Assembly: GCA_026990035.1 (NCBI GenBank)
Contig: JALSIM010000039.1
Location: 57,834 to 121,833 of the forward strand
Origin: Alphaproteobacteria bacterium
GTDB lineage: Bacteria; Pseudomonadota; Alphaproteobacteria; Geminicoccales; Geminicoccaceae
Length of the DNA: 64,000 nt
Direction: 5' to 3'
Shown here: positions 35,574 through 46,418 of the stretch, piece by piece
How the letters are laid out: the number at the start of each line of letters is the position of its first letter
Numbering within the stretch: position 1 is the first letter of the stretch
Position numbers and translations under genes: made by a program
The notes under the pieces: model-generated
Seen by the model: the letters and a program-made list of their open reading frames with translations, nothing else
The model's database searches: none
Told to the model about the DNA's origin: nothing

Positions 35574-37292
35574 TCAGCCCCGCAGCGCCAGGATTTCGGC
35601 TGTTTCGCCGCGCACCAGGCCGAGCACCTGGCCGGCCCACATGGCCAGCGCCTCTCCCGATTCGAGTTGCTCGCTGTCGATCAGGATCGTCCGCGGATAG
35701 GCGAGGGCGTTTCCCGCCTCGTCGAAATTGCGGAACAGCGCGAGCCGGCCCTGCTCGAAACTGGTGCCGCCATCGGGGAGCTTCCGGTGAAATCCCGAAA
35801 CGAAATCGTAGACGAGCTTGGAGCTGGCCGTGTTGTTGCACACGATGATGAACACCGGTGGCACCGGAATTTTCTGTTCTCGCCAGGACACAAAGGTTTT
35901 TTCGTAGTGGTCGTAGAGGGCGAACAACGCGGTCTGCAGCTCGTTGGGAAGGTTCAGCGGATCGAGTTCGCCACCCTTGGCCCGGCCCTTCTTCGGCATC
36001 TGCTTGCCGATATGTTCCCAGAGATTGCGGAGTTTCGGCATGTCGCCGCTCTGCGTATTGTCGGCGACCGGAACGCGCGGCAGTTTGACGATACCGCATT
36101 CGATCGCGTCCATCAGCGAAAAATCGCAAACCGTCCAAGGAAACAGCGTTCCCTCGGCATAGCCCGAGCCACGCAGGAAGAAGGGTGTCGCCGAAAGGTC
36201 GAAGACGGTATGGACGCCGAGCCTGCGCGCGACGGTTTCGAGCCCGGTGATCCACAGTCTGGCCGCCTCGTTGTTCTTCTTGGCCTCTTCCTTCTCTTCT
36301 CCTTTCAGGCCCTTGGCGTTCTCGGCTTCGGCTTTGGCACGGTAACAATGATGCGCCTCGTCGTTGACGACGACGATGTTCTTCAGACCCATCAGCTCGC
36401 CGAGCGTCCGCTGGAGCATCTGGCCCTCGGTTTCCAGCGTCGCCAGCTCGCCGTCCCGGCCTTCGAGCAATCTCCGTGAGCCCTTGGAGATCTGCGCGCG
36501 CTCGCGACGTCGGAACGCATGGTAGTTGGTGAGGACGATCCGCGCTTTCTGCATCTCCGGCAGCATGTCGCGCGGCACCAATTCCCGCTGCTCGTAGTAG
36601 TTTTCCGCATCGTTGGGCAGCAACACGCGCAGACGGTCACGAATGGTGATGCCGGGTGTGACGATGAGAAAGCCGCGCGAGAAGGCCTTGCTGGCCGGAC
36701 GACGGACAGCGTTGATGGTCTGCCAGGCGATGAGCATCGCCATGACGGTGGTCTTACCGGCGCCGGTGGCCAGCTTCAGCGCGATCCGAAAAAGCGCCGG
36801 ATTGGCGTTCTCGTTCGCCGCCTTCAGGTGCGCGATCAGCTTTTTCGCCCGTTTCGGGGCCACCTCCTGGAGCCAGATGGCGGTCTCGGCGGCTTCCACC
36901 TGGCAGAAGAACGGGCGATGGCCCTGGAACGGATGGTGCCGCCAATGCTCCAGCAGCCGGGCGGTCTCCGGCGTCACACTCCACTGGTCTTCGGGCAGGC
37001 CCCGCCACTTATCGACGTGTCGGCGAATTTCGTTGATGATCGGGGTCGGATCGTATTGCTGCTCGTCATGGGTGAGCCCGGCGACGCCGAGATCCAGCTC
37101 CGCCTGCCCTTTCTTCCTCCCTTTCTTCTTCTTGGGCTGCGGCACGGGCGTGATCAGCCGACAGGGACGACGCACCTCGAGAATGTTCCCGGTCGGCTGT
37201 CCGTCCTCGTCGAGCTCCCAATGCCGACTCGGATGTTCGTATGGCGAGTTCAGAATCGGATCGGCGAAGAAATCCGGTGCCATCCGAGGCAA
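35574..37292 (-). pseudogene. C-terminally truncated type III-like restriction helicase
   Basis: A 572-residue N-terminal part of a restriction endonuclease of the BPTD_3080/type III Res kind. It has a lysine-rich linker (QPKKKKGRKKG), Walker A LATGAGKTTVMAMLIAWQTI, motif II VVNDEAHHCYR and motif III FDLSATPFFLRGSG. Full family members are about 950-1000 residues with helicase motifs V-VI and a PD-(D/E)XK nuclease near the end. Here the family match ends at DSEQLESGEAL and the last 23 residues (MWAGQVLGLVRGETAEIL, then ALRG) resemble another enzyme. It is likely inactive. Confidence 0.75.
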
Positions 37293-37310
37293 TCTCCGTC
37301 CCTATGGATA

Positions 37311-37322
37311 TGAACCGGTTCA
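37311..37322. promoter_or_regulatory. 12-bp palindrome upstream of the hydrogenase operon
   Basis: TGAACCGGTTCA is a perfect palindrome, followed directly by a second one, CAATATTG (37321-37328). They sit in the divergent gap between the truncated restriction gene and the hydrogenase operon, about 180 bp from the first hydrogenase start. A candidate operator, with no known regulator assigned. A weak promoter TTGACC (37439-37444), 17 bases, TACCCA lies closer to the start. Confidence 0.3.
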
Positions 37323-37497
37323 ATATTGCACCACGACCGCCTAGCGGCAACCGATCCGGGAGCGGTCGAACCAACGATGCGAAGATGCCGACACCATGGA
37401 ATTCTTGCGCCGCGAAGCGGCCGTGTCCCACCTCCCCTTTGACCGTGGCCGGGGGTTCGGCTACCCATCCCCGATGGGAAACGTCGCGAGGGGGCCG

Positions 37498-38634
37498 ATG
37501 GGGGAGCGAGACGGCCATCTGCTGACGGTCGCCGGGCTCGAGGCCCTGCTGCAGGCGCTGACGGCGCAGGGCCGACGGCTGATCGGACCGACCATCCGCG
37601 ACGGCGCCATCCTCTACGAGGAAATCGAAGGGATCGCCGATCTGCCGCGCGGCTGGACCGACGAGCAGGGTCCCGGCAGCTACCGGCTGCGGCGGCGCGA
37701 GGACGACGCCCTGTTCGGCCATGTGGTCGGGCCCCATTCCTGGAAACGCTTTCTCCATCCGCCCCGGCGCGAACTGTGGCGGGCGCGGGAAAGGGACGGG
37801 GAGGTCGAGCTGCGCCCCGCGGCGCTCCCCGAGGAGCGGCTCGCGCTCGTCGGCGTGCGGAGCTGTGAGCTGGCGGCCATCCGCATCCAGGACCGGGTGC
37901 TCCTCGAAGGCCCCTTCGCCGATCCCCACTATCGGGCGATGCGCGAGCGGATCTTCCTCCTCGCGGTCGATTGCGGCGAGCCCGCGGCGACCTGCTTCTG
38001 CACCTCCATGGGCGGCGGACCGCAGGCGCGCGAAGGGTTCGATCTGGCGCTGACGGAAATCCTCCTGGACGGGGAGCGATGTTTCTTCCTGCGCACGGGA
38101 TCGGCGGCCGGGGCGGCGCTGGTGGCCGAGCTCGACCCGCCACCGGCGGATGCGCGGGCGAAATCCGCGGCCGCGGCGGTGGTGGAACGGGCCCGGGCCT
38201 CCATGGGACGGAAGATGCCGGAGGCGGACATCCGGGATCTCCTCCTCGCCAGTCTCGATCATCCGCGCTGGGAACGGATCGCCGAACGCTGCCTCGCCTG
38301 CACCAACTGCACCCTGGTCTGCCCCACCTGCTTCTGCAGCACGGTGGAGGACACGAACGATCTGCTTTCCGGGGAGACGGTCCGCAGCCAGCGATGGGAT
38401 TCCTGCTTTTCCGCCGAATTCTCCTACATGAACGGCCGGGCCGTGCGGGCCGGCACCGCGTCGCGCTACCGTCAGTGGATGGTCCACAAGCTCGCCACAT
38501 GGCACGACCAGTTCGGCAGCTCGGGCTGTGTCGGCTGCGGGCGCTGCATCACCTGGTGTCCGGTGGGGATCGACATCACCGAGGAAGTGGCGGCCTTCGC
38601 CGCCGGGGCGGCGGTTCCGGCCGAGGGAGACTGA
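37498..38634 (+). CDS. hyhB: Group 3b [NiFe] hydrogenase beta subunit (4Fe-4S dicluster)
   Basis: An electron-transfer subunit of the cytoplasmic NAD(P)-linked hydrogenase (sulfhydrogenase type). The 378-residue protein has Cys-rich motifs: [10 protein letters not shown] mid-protein, then [16 protein letters not shown] and [14 protein letters not shown] for two [4Fe-4S] clusters. Start ATG 37498 follows GAGGGGGCCG, a strong ribosome site. An earlier ATG at 37474 is possible. It opens an operon reaching hypE. Confidence 0.9.
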   Translation: MGERDGHLLTVAGLEALLQALTAQGRRLIGPTIRDGAILYEEIEGIADLPRGWTDEQGPGSYRLRRREDDALFGHVVGPHSWKRFLHPPRRELWRARERDGEVELRPAALPEERLALVGVRSCELAAIRIQDRVLLEGPFADPHYRAMRERIFLLAVDCGEPAATCFCTSMGGGPQAREGFDLALTEILLDGERCFFLRTGSAAGAALVAELDPPPADARAKSAAAAVVERARASMGRKMPEADIRDLLLASLDHPRWERIAERCLACTNCTLVCPTCFCSTVEDTNDLLSGETVRSQRWDSCFSAEFSYMNGRAVRAGTASRYRQWMVHKLATWHDQFGSSGCVGCGRCITWCPVGIDITEEVAAFAAGAAVPAEGD

Positions 38635-38635
38635 G

Positions 38636-39106
38636 ATGGAGATCCACGATCTCGAGGAGGTCCTGAGGGGGCACCCCTTCTTCGAGGGGCTGGAGCCGCA
38701 GCTCGCGCGCCTGGTGCGCGGCTGCGCCCGTCTGCAACGTTTCGATCCCGGCCAGCGCCTGTTCCGCGAGGGCGAGCCGGCCGAACATTTCTACGTCCTG
38801 CGGCGCGGTCGCGTGGCCCTCGAACTCTCGGTACCGGGCCACGAGACCCTCGTCTTCCAGACCGTGGATGCCGGCGAGATCGTGGGCATCGCCGCCCTGG
38901 TGCCGCCCTATCGCTCGCTCTACGACGCGCGGGCGGTGGCACGTACCGTGGTCATCGCCATCGAGGCCCGCTGCATCCGCGACAAATGCGAGACCGATCC
39001 CAGGCTCGGCTACGAGCTCATGAAACGTCTCGTGCCGGTGCTGTTCCAGCGCCTCCGTGCCACCCGTCTCCAGCTTCTCGATGTTTATGGCGCCCCCGGC
39101 GACTGA
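38636..39106 (+). CDS. Cyclic nucleotide-binding domain protein
   Basis: A 156-residue stand-alone cNMP-binding domain. It has [53 protein letters not shown] and the [20 protein letters not shown] region that corresponds to the phosphate-binding cassette. There is no C-terminal helix-turn-helix, so it is not a Crp/Fnr transcription factor. Such a protein typically lies between the beta and gamma subunit genes of group 3b operons, suggesting an allosteric or redox-sensing role. Confidence 0.85.
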   Translation: MEIHDLEEVLRGHPFFEGLEPQLARLVRGCARLQRFDPGQRLFREGEPAEHFYVLRRGRVALELSVPGHETLVFQTVDAGEIVGIAALVPPYRSLYDARAVARTVVIAIEARCIRDKCETDPRLGYELMKRLVPVLFQRLRATRLQLLDVYGAPGD

Positions 39107-39929
39107 CATCGCGCCCCGGGACCCGCTGCTGCCGCGCATCGTACGGCTGCGGGGCAAGCGGCGCGAGATCCGGGGCGTCTGGAGCCTGGAAGTGGTGGCC
39201 GAGGAGGGGGAGCCGCTCGACTTCGCCCCCGGCCAGTTCTCCATGCTCACCGCCTTCGGCGTGGGCGAAGTGCCGGTCAGCGTCAGCGGCCGCACGCGGG
39301 ACGGCATCGGGCTCGTCTACACCATCCGCGCGGTGGGCGCGGTGACCGCCGCCCTCTGTGGCCTGCGCACGGGCGCCCCGCTCGGACTCCGTGGCCCCTT
39401 CGGCGCCGGCTGGCCGCTCGAGGAAGCCGCCGCGCGCGAAGTGACCGTCATCGCCGGAGGTCTCGGCCTCGCGCCCCTGCGTCCGGCCATCGAGGCGGTG
39501 CTCGCAGCGGGCGGACGGCTGGTGCTGCTCTACGGGGCGCGCGGTCCGAGCGAGATCCTCTATCCTGCCGATCTCGCCCGCTGGCAAAGCGCGCGAAGGG
39601 CACAGGTGGAGGTCACGGTCGATCATGCCGGACCCGAATGGCACGGCCATGTGGGGGTGGTGACCCGGCTGGTACCCCGCGCCCGCTTCGATCCCGATAC
39701 CGCGCTGGCCCTGGTCTGCGGGCCGGAGATCATGATGCGGTTCGCGGTATCCTCGCTGCGGGAGGCGGGGCTTTCGGACGCGCGGATCTTCCTTTCCATG
39801 GAACGCAACATGAAATGCGCGGTGGGGTTCTGCGGCCACTGCCAGTTCGGCCCCCATTTCGTCTGTCGCGACGGGCCGGTGCTGGGCTACGATCGCCTCG
39901 CTCCGCTGCTGCGCATCGAGGAGCTGTGA
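39087..39929 (+). CDS. hyhG: Group 3b [NiFe] hydrogenase gamma subunit (FAD/NAD(P)-binding)
   Basis: The diaphorase-like subunit that passes electrons to NAD(P). A ferredoxin-NADP reductase fold of about 280 residues with an FAD site ([20 protein letters not shown]), a nucleotide site ([16 protein letters not shown]), [13 protein letters not shown], and a [2Fe-2S] motif near the C-terminus ([19 protein letters not shown]). Start candidates are ATG 39081 and 39087, both overlapping the upstream gene. It pairs with hyhB in the NAD(P) module. Confidence 0.92.
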   Translation: MAPPATDIAPRDPLLPRIVRLRGKRREIRGVWSLEVVAEEGEPLDFAPGQFSMLTAFGVGEVPVSVSGRTRDGIGLVYTIRAVGAVTAALCGLRTGAPLGLRGPFGAGWPLEEAAAREVTVIAGGLGLAPLRPAIEAVLAAGGRLVLLYGARGPSEILYPADLARWQSARRAQVEVTVDHAGPEWHGHVGVVTRLVPRARFDPDTALALVCGPEIMMRFAVSSLREAGLSDARIFLSMERNMKCAVGFCGHCQFGPHFVCRDGPVLGYDRLAPLLRIEEL

Positions 39930-39931
39930 GC

Positions 39932-40721
39932 ATGGCCGAGGCCCAGACGGGAAGGAGAAGGGCGAAGAAGCCGCGGCTGGCGGTCTGGAAGTTCACCTCC
40001 TGCGACGGCTGCCAGCTCACCCTGCTCGATCTCGAGGACGAGCTGCTGGCCATCGCCGAGGCGCTGGAGATCGCCTACTTCCCGGAGGCGACCAGCCGCC
40101 CCCTCCGCGGCCGTTACGATCTGTCCCTGGTGGAGGGCTCGATCACCACCCCGGAGGAGCGCGAACGCATCCTCGAGGTCCGTCGCCGCTCGCGCCATCT
40201 GGTGGCGATCGGCGCCTGCGCCACCGCCGGCGGCATCCAGGCGCTCCGCAACTTCGCCGATGTCGCCGAATATGCGCGCATCGTCTATGCCCGCCCGGAC
40301 TACATCCGCACCCTCGCCAGTTCGACCCCGATCTCGGACCATGTGCCGGTCGATTTCGAGCTGCGCGGCTGTCCCATCGCCAAGCACCAGCTCCTCGAGA
40401 CCGTTGCCGCCTTCCTCCACGGGCGACGCCCCCACATTCCCACCCATTCGGTCTGCGCCGAATGCAAGCTCGCCGGCAATGCCTGCGTGCTGGTGGGTGC
40501 CGGAACGCCCTGCCTCGGCCCCGCCACCCGCGCCGGCTGCGGTGCCCTCTGTCCCTCCTTCGGCCGCGGCTGCTACGGCTGCTTCGGACCGATGGAGAAC
40601 CCCAACCCGCCTTCCCTGAGCGACAGACTGGCGGCGCTGGGCATGGAGAAGGAGACCCTGCGTCGGTTCTGGCGCAGCTTCAACGCCGGGGCGCCCGATT
40701 TCCGCCGCGAGAGCGCGCGCC

Positions 40722-40732
<11 letters not shown>
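39932..40732 (+). CDS. hyhS: Group 3b [NiFe] hydrogenase small subunit
   Basis: The Fe-S subunit beside the active site. 266 residues with proximal-cluster motif [30 protein letters not shown], and later cysteines for further clusters ([17 protein letters not shown]-like [28 protein letters not shown]). It has no Tat signal peptide, so it is cytoplasmic, which excludes a group 1 uptake enzyme. The large-subunit start overlaps its end by 11 bp. Confidence 0.93.
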
Positions 40733-42011
<1,279 letters not shown>

Positions 42012-42021
42012 GGAGGCGGCG

Positions 42022-42519
42022 GTGGGGCGAACCCTGGTGATCGGCATCGGCCGGGAGCAGCGGGGCGACGATGCCGCCGGTCGGTTGGTGCTGCGGGCGC
42101 TCGTGGATCGTCTGCCGCCCGGGGTCGAGCCGGTGGAGGAGGAAGGTGAGGCGATGGCCCTCATGGAGCGGATGGAGGGCTTCGATACGGTGCACATGAT
42201 CGACGCCTGCCGCTCCGGTGCCGCGCCGGGCACGATCCTGCGGCTGGAAGTTTCCGCGGCGCCCCTGCCGGAACTCGGGTTCCAGGTCTCCACCCACGGC
42301 ATGGGGCTCGTCGAGGCCGTCGAGCTCGCCCGGGCGCTGGGCCGGCTGCCCCGCCGTTGCATCCTCCACGCCATCGAGGGAGAATGTTTCGATTTCGGTG
42401 CCCCCGTCTCGCCGGCGGTGGCGGCGGCGGTCGGGGAACTCGCGCGGCGGCTCCTCGAAGAGCTCGGTGTCGCCGGGAAGGGAGAGGACGACGATGCACG
42501 AGGCCGGTCTGGTTCGTGA
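42022..42519 (+). CDS. Hydrogenase maturation protease
   Basis: A 165-residue endopeptidase of the HyaD/HycI kind that cuts the C-terminal tail of the large subunit after nickel insertion. Motifs are VIGIGREQRGDDAAG (first metal-binding Asp), DTVHMIDACRSG (second) and STHGMGLVEAVELARAL (His ligand). The start is a GTG at 42022, 10 bp after hyhL; its end overlaps hypA by 26 bp. Confidence 0.92.
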   Translation: MGRTLVIGIGREQRGDDAAGRLVLRALVDRLPPGVEPVEEEGEAMALMERMEGFDTVHMIDACRSGAAPGTILRLEVSAAPLPELGFQVSTHGMGLVEAVELARALGRLPRRCILHAIEGECFDFGAPVSPAVAAAVGELARRLLEELGVAGKGEDDDARGRSGS

Positions 42520-42757
42520 CCTCCTGCGCCGGATCGAGGCGGTCGCCCGGGCCGAGCGGGCGCGGCGGGTGACCGCGATCACCGTCCGTCTCGGTGCCCT
42601 GTCGCACATGTCGCCCGAGCATTTCACCGAACATTTCCGCGAGGCGGCCCGTGGCACGCTCGCCGAGACGGCCCGGCTGGAGATCGAGGTCGGTGACGAT
42701 CCCCGCGATCCCGACGCCCTGCACGTCCGGCTCGAGGATGTCGAACTCGATGTCTGA
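42494..42757 (+). CDS. hypA: HypA-like nickel chaperone lacking the zinc domain
   Basis: HypA delivers nickel to the hydrogenase large subunit. This 87-residue protein keeps the nickel-binding MHE N-terminus (MHEAGLVRDLLRRIEAVARA) and the core strand ITVRLGALSHMSPEHFTEHF, but it has no cysteine at all. The usual two CxxC pairs and about 30 residues of zinc loop are missing between LEIEVGDD and the final VRLEDVELDV. Normal HypA is 113-118 residues. Nickel loading without the zinc switch would be unusual. Confidence 0.85.
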   Translation: MHEAGLVRDLLRRIEAVARAERARRVTAITVRLGALSHMSPEHFTEHFREAARGTLAETARLEIEVGDDPRDPDALHVRLEDVELDV

Positions 42758-45092
42758 TCCTCTTCTCGTCGAGGCCGATCCCGCCGAGATGTCCGGACGC
42801 CTCGCCGTACTGGTGGAGGGGCGGGTCCAGGGAGTCGGCTTCCGCCCCTTCGTCCATCGCCTGGCGACCGGGCTCGGCCTCGCCGGCCATGTCGCCAACA
42901 CTCCGGAAGGGGTGCGGATCGAGATCGAGGGGCCGGCCGGACGGATCGACGCCTTCCTCGAAGGTCTGCGGCGCGACGCCCCGCCGGAGGCGGTGATCGA
43001 GAGGCTGGAGACGGCAACCCGCGCCCCCCGCGGTGATCGGGGATTCCGGATCGCGGCCAGCCTTCTCGAGGGATCCGGCACCGCCCTGCCCACGCCCGAT
43101 CTCGCCACCTGCGAGGACTGCCGGCGCGAGCTTCTCGATCCCCGCGACCGCCGCCACCGCTATCCCTTCGTCAACTGCACCCGCTGCGGTCCCCGCTACA
43201 GCATCATCGAGGCGCTCCCCTACGATCGTGAACGTACGACCATGCGGCGCTTCACCATGTGTCGCGCCTGCCGGGCGGAATACGAGGATCCGGAAAGCCG
43301 GCGCTTCCACGCCGAACCGAACGCCTGTCCCGCCTGCGGACCGCGGTTGGCGCTGTGCGATCCCCGCGGACGGCTCCTGGCCCGCGAAGAGGCGGCCCTC
43401 CAGAAGGCTGTTCGCGCGCTCGGCGAGGGGCGGATCGTGGCGATCAAGGGAATCGGCGGCTTTCACCTCGCCGTCGATGCCCGCGACGGCGAGGCGGTGG
43501 CCCGGCTCCGCCTTCGCAAGAACCGCCCGGACAAGCCTTTCGCCGTGATGTTCGCCGACATGGCGGCGCTTCGGACCGCCTGCCGGCCCTCGCGGGAGGA
43601 GGAGCGGGAACTTCTGGATCCGGCCCGACCCATCGTTCTGCTGCGCCGTCGCCAAGGCGCGCCGATCGCCGCGGAAGTGGCACCGGGGAACCCCCTGCTG
43701 GGCACGTTCCTACCCTATTCGCCCCTTCATCATCTGCTGCTGCGGGACTGCGGCTTTCCCCTGGTGATGACCAGCGGCAACCGTTCCGACGAGCCCATCG
43801 TCACCGACGAGAAGCAGGCCGTCGACCGCCTCGGCGACATCGCCGATCTGCTGCTGGTGCACGACCGGCCGATCCTCCGGCCGGTCGAGGATTCCGTCGT
43901 TCGGGTCGTGGCGGGCGCGCCCGTGCTGCTGCGCCTGGGCCGCGGCTTCGCGCCGCTCGCCGTCCCCCTGGCCGGAGCGGAGCCGGGGATGCTGGCCCTG
44001 GGTGGCCATCTGAAGGCGGGTATCGCCGTCACCCTGCCGGAGCGAATCGTGCTGGGCGGCCATCTGGGCGATCTCGAAAGCGCGGAGGCGCGCGAGGTCT
44101 TCGGCCGCGAGACGAAGGCGCTGGCCCGCCTGTTCGGCATCTCGCCCCGCCTCGTCCTCCACGACCGCCATCCCGATTACGCCACCAGCCACATGGCCGG
44201 CGCGTTCGGGACTTCCGCTCTCGCCGTCCAGCATCATCTGGCCCACATCGCCGCCTGCATGGCCGAACACGGCATCGCCCCGCCGGTGCTGGGGGTCGCC
44301 TGGGACGGCACCGGCTTCGGCGGCGACGGCACGGTCTGGGGCGGCGAGTTCCTGCTGGTTGCGAGCACCGGTTGGCGGCGGGTGGCGCGACTTCGCCGAT
44401 TTCCGCTCCCGGGCGGCGAGCGGGCGGTGCGCGAGCCGCGGCGGGCCGCCTTCGGCCTGCTGTTCACGGCCTTCGGCGAGAGTTTCGTCGAGGACACCGA
44501 TCTGCCGCCGGTCGCCGCGTTCACGGAAGGTGAGAGGCGGGTGCTGCTGCGCATGCTGGAACGCGGCATCAACAGCCCCCGCACCTCCAGCGTCGGCCGC
44601 CTGTTCGATGCCGTGGCCTCGCTCTGCGGCCTCTGTCAGCGGGCGAGCCACGAAGGGCAGGCCGCATCCGCCCTGGAATGGGCGGCCGGGGATGCGGAGG
44701 CGGCAGCTCCCTACCCCTTCCCGCTCCGCCCGGCGGACGGCATGCTGGAGCTGGACTGGCAGCCGGCCCTCGAAGCCCTGCTGGCCGAGCTGCGGGCCGG
44801 TACGCCGGCCGGGCGCATCGCCGCCCGGCTGCACGCCGGCCTCGCCGCAGCGGTGGCCGCGGTGGCCGAGCGGTTCGGCATCGCGCAGGTGGTATCGAGC
44901 GGCGGCTGTTTTCGCAATGCCGTGCTGCTGCGCCTCACCGCCGCGAGACTGCGGGAGGCCGGGTTCCGGCCGGTCTTCCATCGTCGGGTGCCACCCGACG
45001 ACGGCGGCCTCGCCCTCGGCCAGGCGGCGGCGGTGATCGGGGGCTGGAACAGGGAGAACGGGGGATGTGTCTCGCCGTACCGGGACGGGTGA
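42750..45092 (+). CDS. hypF: Carbamoyltransferase HypF
   Basis: Makes the CN ligands from carbamoyl phosphate. 780 residues: acylphosphatase domain (GRVQGVGFRPFVHRLATGLG), two zinc fingers (CEDCRRELLD...CTRCGPRYS, CRACRAEYED...CPACGPR), a Sua5/YrdC domain (GRIVAIKGIGGFHLAVDAR), and a Kae1-like transferase domain (ALAVQHHLAHIAACMAEH, GVAWDGTGFGGDGTVWGGEF, and SSGGCFRNAVLL). Start ATG 42750 overlaps hypA. Its final 28 bp overlap hypC. Confidence 0.96.
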   Translation: MSDPLLVEADPAEMSGRLAVLVEGRVQGVGFRPFVHRLATGLGLAGHVANTPEGVRIEIEGPAGRIDAFLEGLRRDAPPEAVIERLETATRAPRGDRGFRIAASLLEGSGTALPTPDLATCEDCRRELLDPRDRRHRYPFVNCTRCGPRYSIIEALPYDRERTTMRRFTMCRACRAEYEDPESRRFHAEPNACPACGPRLALCDPRGRLLAREEAALQKAVRALGEGRIVAIKGIGGFHLAVDARDGEAVARLRLRKNRPDKPFAVMFADMAALRTACRPSREEERELLDPARPIVLLRRRQGAPIAAEVAPGNPLLGTFLPYSPLHHLLLRDCGFPLVMTSGNRSDEPIVTDEKQAVDRLGDIADLLLVHDRPILRPVEDSVVRVVAGAPVLLRLGRGFAPLAVPLAGAEPGMLALGGHLKAGIAVTLPERIVLGGHLGDLESAEAREVFGRETKALARLFGISPRLVLHDRHPDYATSHMAGAFGTSALAVQHHLAHIAACMAEHGIAPPVLGVAWDGTGFGGDGTVWGGEFLLVASTGWRRVARLRRFPLPGGERAVREPRRAAFGLLFTAFGESFVEDTDLPPVAAFTEGERRVLLRMLERGINSPRTSSVGRLFDAVASLCGLCQRASHEGQAASALEWAAGDAEAAAPYPFPLRPADGMLELDWQPALEALLAELRAGTPAGRIAARLHAGLAAAVAAVAERFGIAQVVSSGGCFRNAVLLRLTAARLREAGFRPVFHRRVPPDDGGLALGQAAAVIGGWNRENGGCVSPYRDG

Positions 45093-45331
45093 TCGCCATC
45101 GCCGGGGAGGATCCCCCGACCCGTACCGGCAGGGTCGATTTCGGCGGTGTGATCAAGGAGATCAGTCTCGCCTTCGTGCCCGAAGCGCGGCCCGGCGATC
45201 ATGTGCTGGTCCATGTCGGCTTCGCCATCACCGTCATCGACGAAGAAGAAGCCCGGCGTGTCCGGGGCTGGCTCGAGGAAATCGAGGGAATGGAGGCCGG
45301 TGAGGCGGAATCCGACGATGCGCTTTCGTGA
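45065..45331 (+). CDS. hypC: Hydrogenase assembly chaperone HypC
   Basis: Binds the Fe(CN)2CO precursor with HypD. 88 residues starting [16 protein letters not shown] with the essential Cys2, and a core [20 protein letters not shown] followed by [20 protein letters not shown]. It overlaps hypF upstream and hypD downstream. Confidence 0.95.
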   Translation: MCLAVPGRVIAIAGEDPPTRTGRVDFGGVIKEISLAFVPEARPGDHVLVHVGFAITVIDEEEARRVRGWLEEIEGMEAGEAESDDALS

Positions 45332-46418
45332 CGAATACCGCGATCCCGCACGGGTGCGACGGCTGGCCCGGGCCATCGCCCGCACCGTCACCCGACCGCG
45401 TACGCTGATGGAAGTCTGCGGTGGCCAGACCCATGCCATCTTGCGTTTCGGGCTCGACCGGCTGCTGCCGGAAACCGTGACCCTCCTGCACGGGCCGGGC
45501 TGTCCCGTCTGTGTCACGCCGGTGGCCCATATCGACAAGGCGATCGCCCTCGCCGGGCTTCCGGAGGTGATCCTCTGTTCCTACGGCGACATGCTGCGGG
45601 TGCCGGGGAGTTCGGGTGATCTCGCCGGCGCCCGGGCGCGGGGTGGCGATGTGCGGGTGGTCTATTCGCCTCTCGACGCCCTCGGGATCGCGCGGCGCGA
45701 GCCGGAGCGCGAGGTGGTCTTCTTCGCCGTCGGCTTCGAGACCACGGCACCCGCCAACGCCATGGCGGTGTGGCAGGCGAAGCGCGAGGGCCTCGCCAAT
45801 TTCTCCATGCTCGTGTCGCACGTGCTGGTGCCGCCGGCGCTGCACGCCATTCTCGGTTCTCCCGGCAATCGGGTGGAGGGCTTCCTGGCCGCCGGCCATG
45901 TCTGCACCATCATGGGCTATCGCGAGTACGAACCGATCGCCGCCCGCTACCGGGTACCCATCGTCGTCACCGGCTTCGAGCCGGTCGATATCCTGGAAGG
46001 GGTTCTGATGTGCCTGCGGCAGCTCGAGGAAGGCCGGGCCGAGGTGGAGAACCAGTATACGCGCTCGGTCCGCCCGGAGGGCAATCCGCAGGCGCGCCGA
46101 CTCGTCGCCGAGGTGTTCCGGGTGGCCTCGCGCCACTGGCGCGGCATCGGCGAACTGCCGGAAAGCGGTCTGGTGCTGGCGCCCGCGTTCGCCGCCTTCG
46201 ATGCCGAACGGCGCTTCGGTCCGGCCGCCGGCGGAGAGGAGATGGATGCGGGCTGCATCGCCGGGCTGGTGCTGCGGGGCGAAAGGAAACCGCCGGATTG
46301 CCCGGCCTTCGCCAGCCGCTGCACCCCCGAACGGCCGCTCGGCGTCACCATGGTCTCCTCCGAAGGCGCCTGCGCCGCCTATTATCGCTACCGCCACGCG
46401 GAGAGCCTGCGGCGATGA
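45318..46418 (+). CDS. hypD: Hydrogenase formation protein HypD
   Basis: An Fe-S scaffold that assembles Fe(CN)2CO. 366 residues with [38 protein letters not shown] (redox Cys pair), [40 protein letters not shown] and the C-terminal [20 protein letters not shown]. The start ATG 45318 overlaps the end of hypC by 14 bp. Confidence 0.96.
   Translation: MRFRDEYRDPARVRRLARAIARTVTRPRTLMEVCGGQTHAILRFGLDRLLPETVTLLHGPGCPVCVTPVAHIDKAIALAGLPEVILCSYGDMLRVPGSSGDLAGARARGGDVRVVYSPLDALGIARREPEREVVFFAVGFETTAPANAMAVWQAKREGLANFSMLVSHVLVPPALHAILGSPGNRVEGFLAAGHVCTIMGYREYEPIAARYRVPIVVTGFEPVDILEGVLMCLRQLEEGRAEVENQYTRSVRPEGNPQARRLVAEVFRVASRHWRGIGELPESGLVLAPAFAAFDAERRFGPAAGGEEMDAGCIAGLVLRGERKPPDCPAFASRCTPERPLGVTMVSSEGACAAYYRYRHAESLRR

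Larger units (their letters stand above)
31550..37292. mobile_element. Degraded genomic island at tRNA-Thr
   Basis: From the tRNA-Thr 3' end to the hydrogenase operon, the dense core gene order is replaced by phage- or plasmid-like genes: HTH remnant, SF3-like helicase, frameshifted gene, AlpA-like protein, toxin-antitoxin pair, and truncated restriction helicase. Codon use is looser and some stretches are AT-rich (34750-34850). No integrase and no second copy of the tRNA 3' end were found by eye, so exact ends are not proven and the right boundary is an estimate. Confidence 0.5.

Noticed and set aside
38636..39106. Crp/Fnr transcription factor for the hydrogenase
   Set aside because: The protein ends after the cNMP-binding domain and has no helix-turn-helix.
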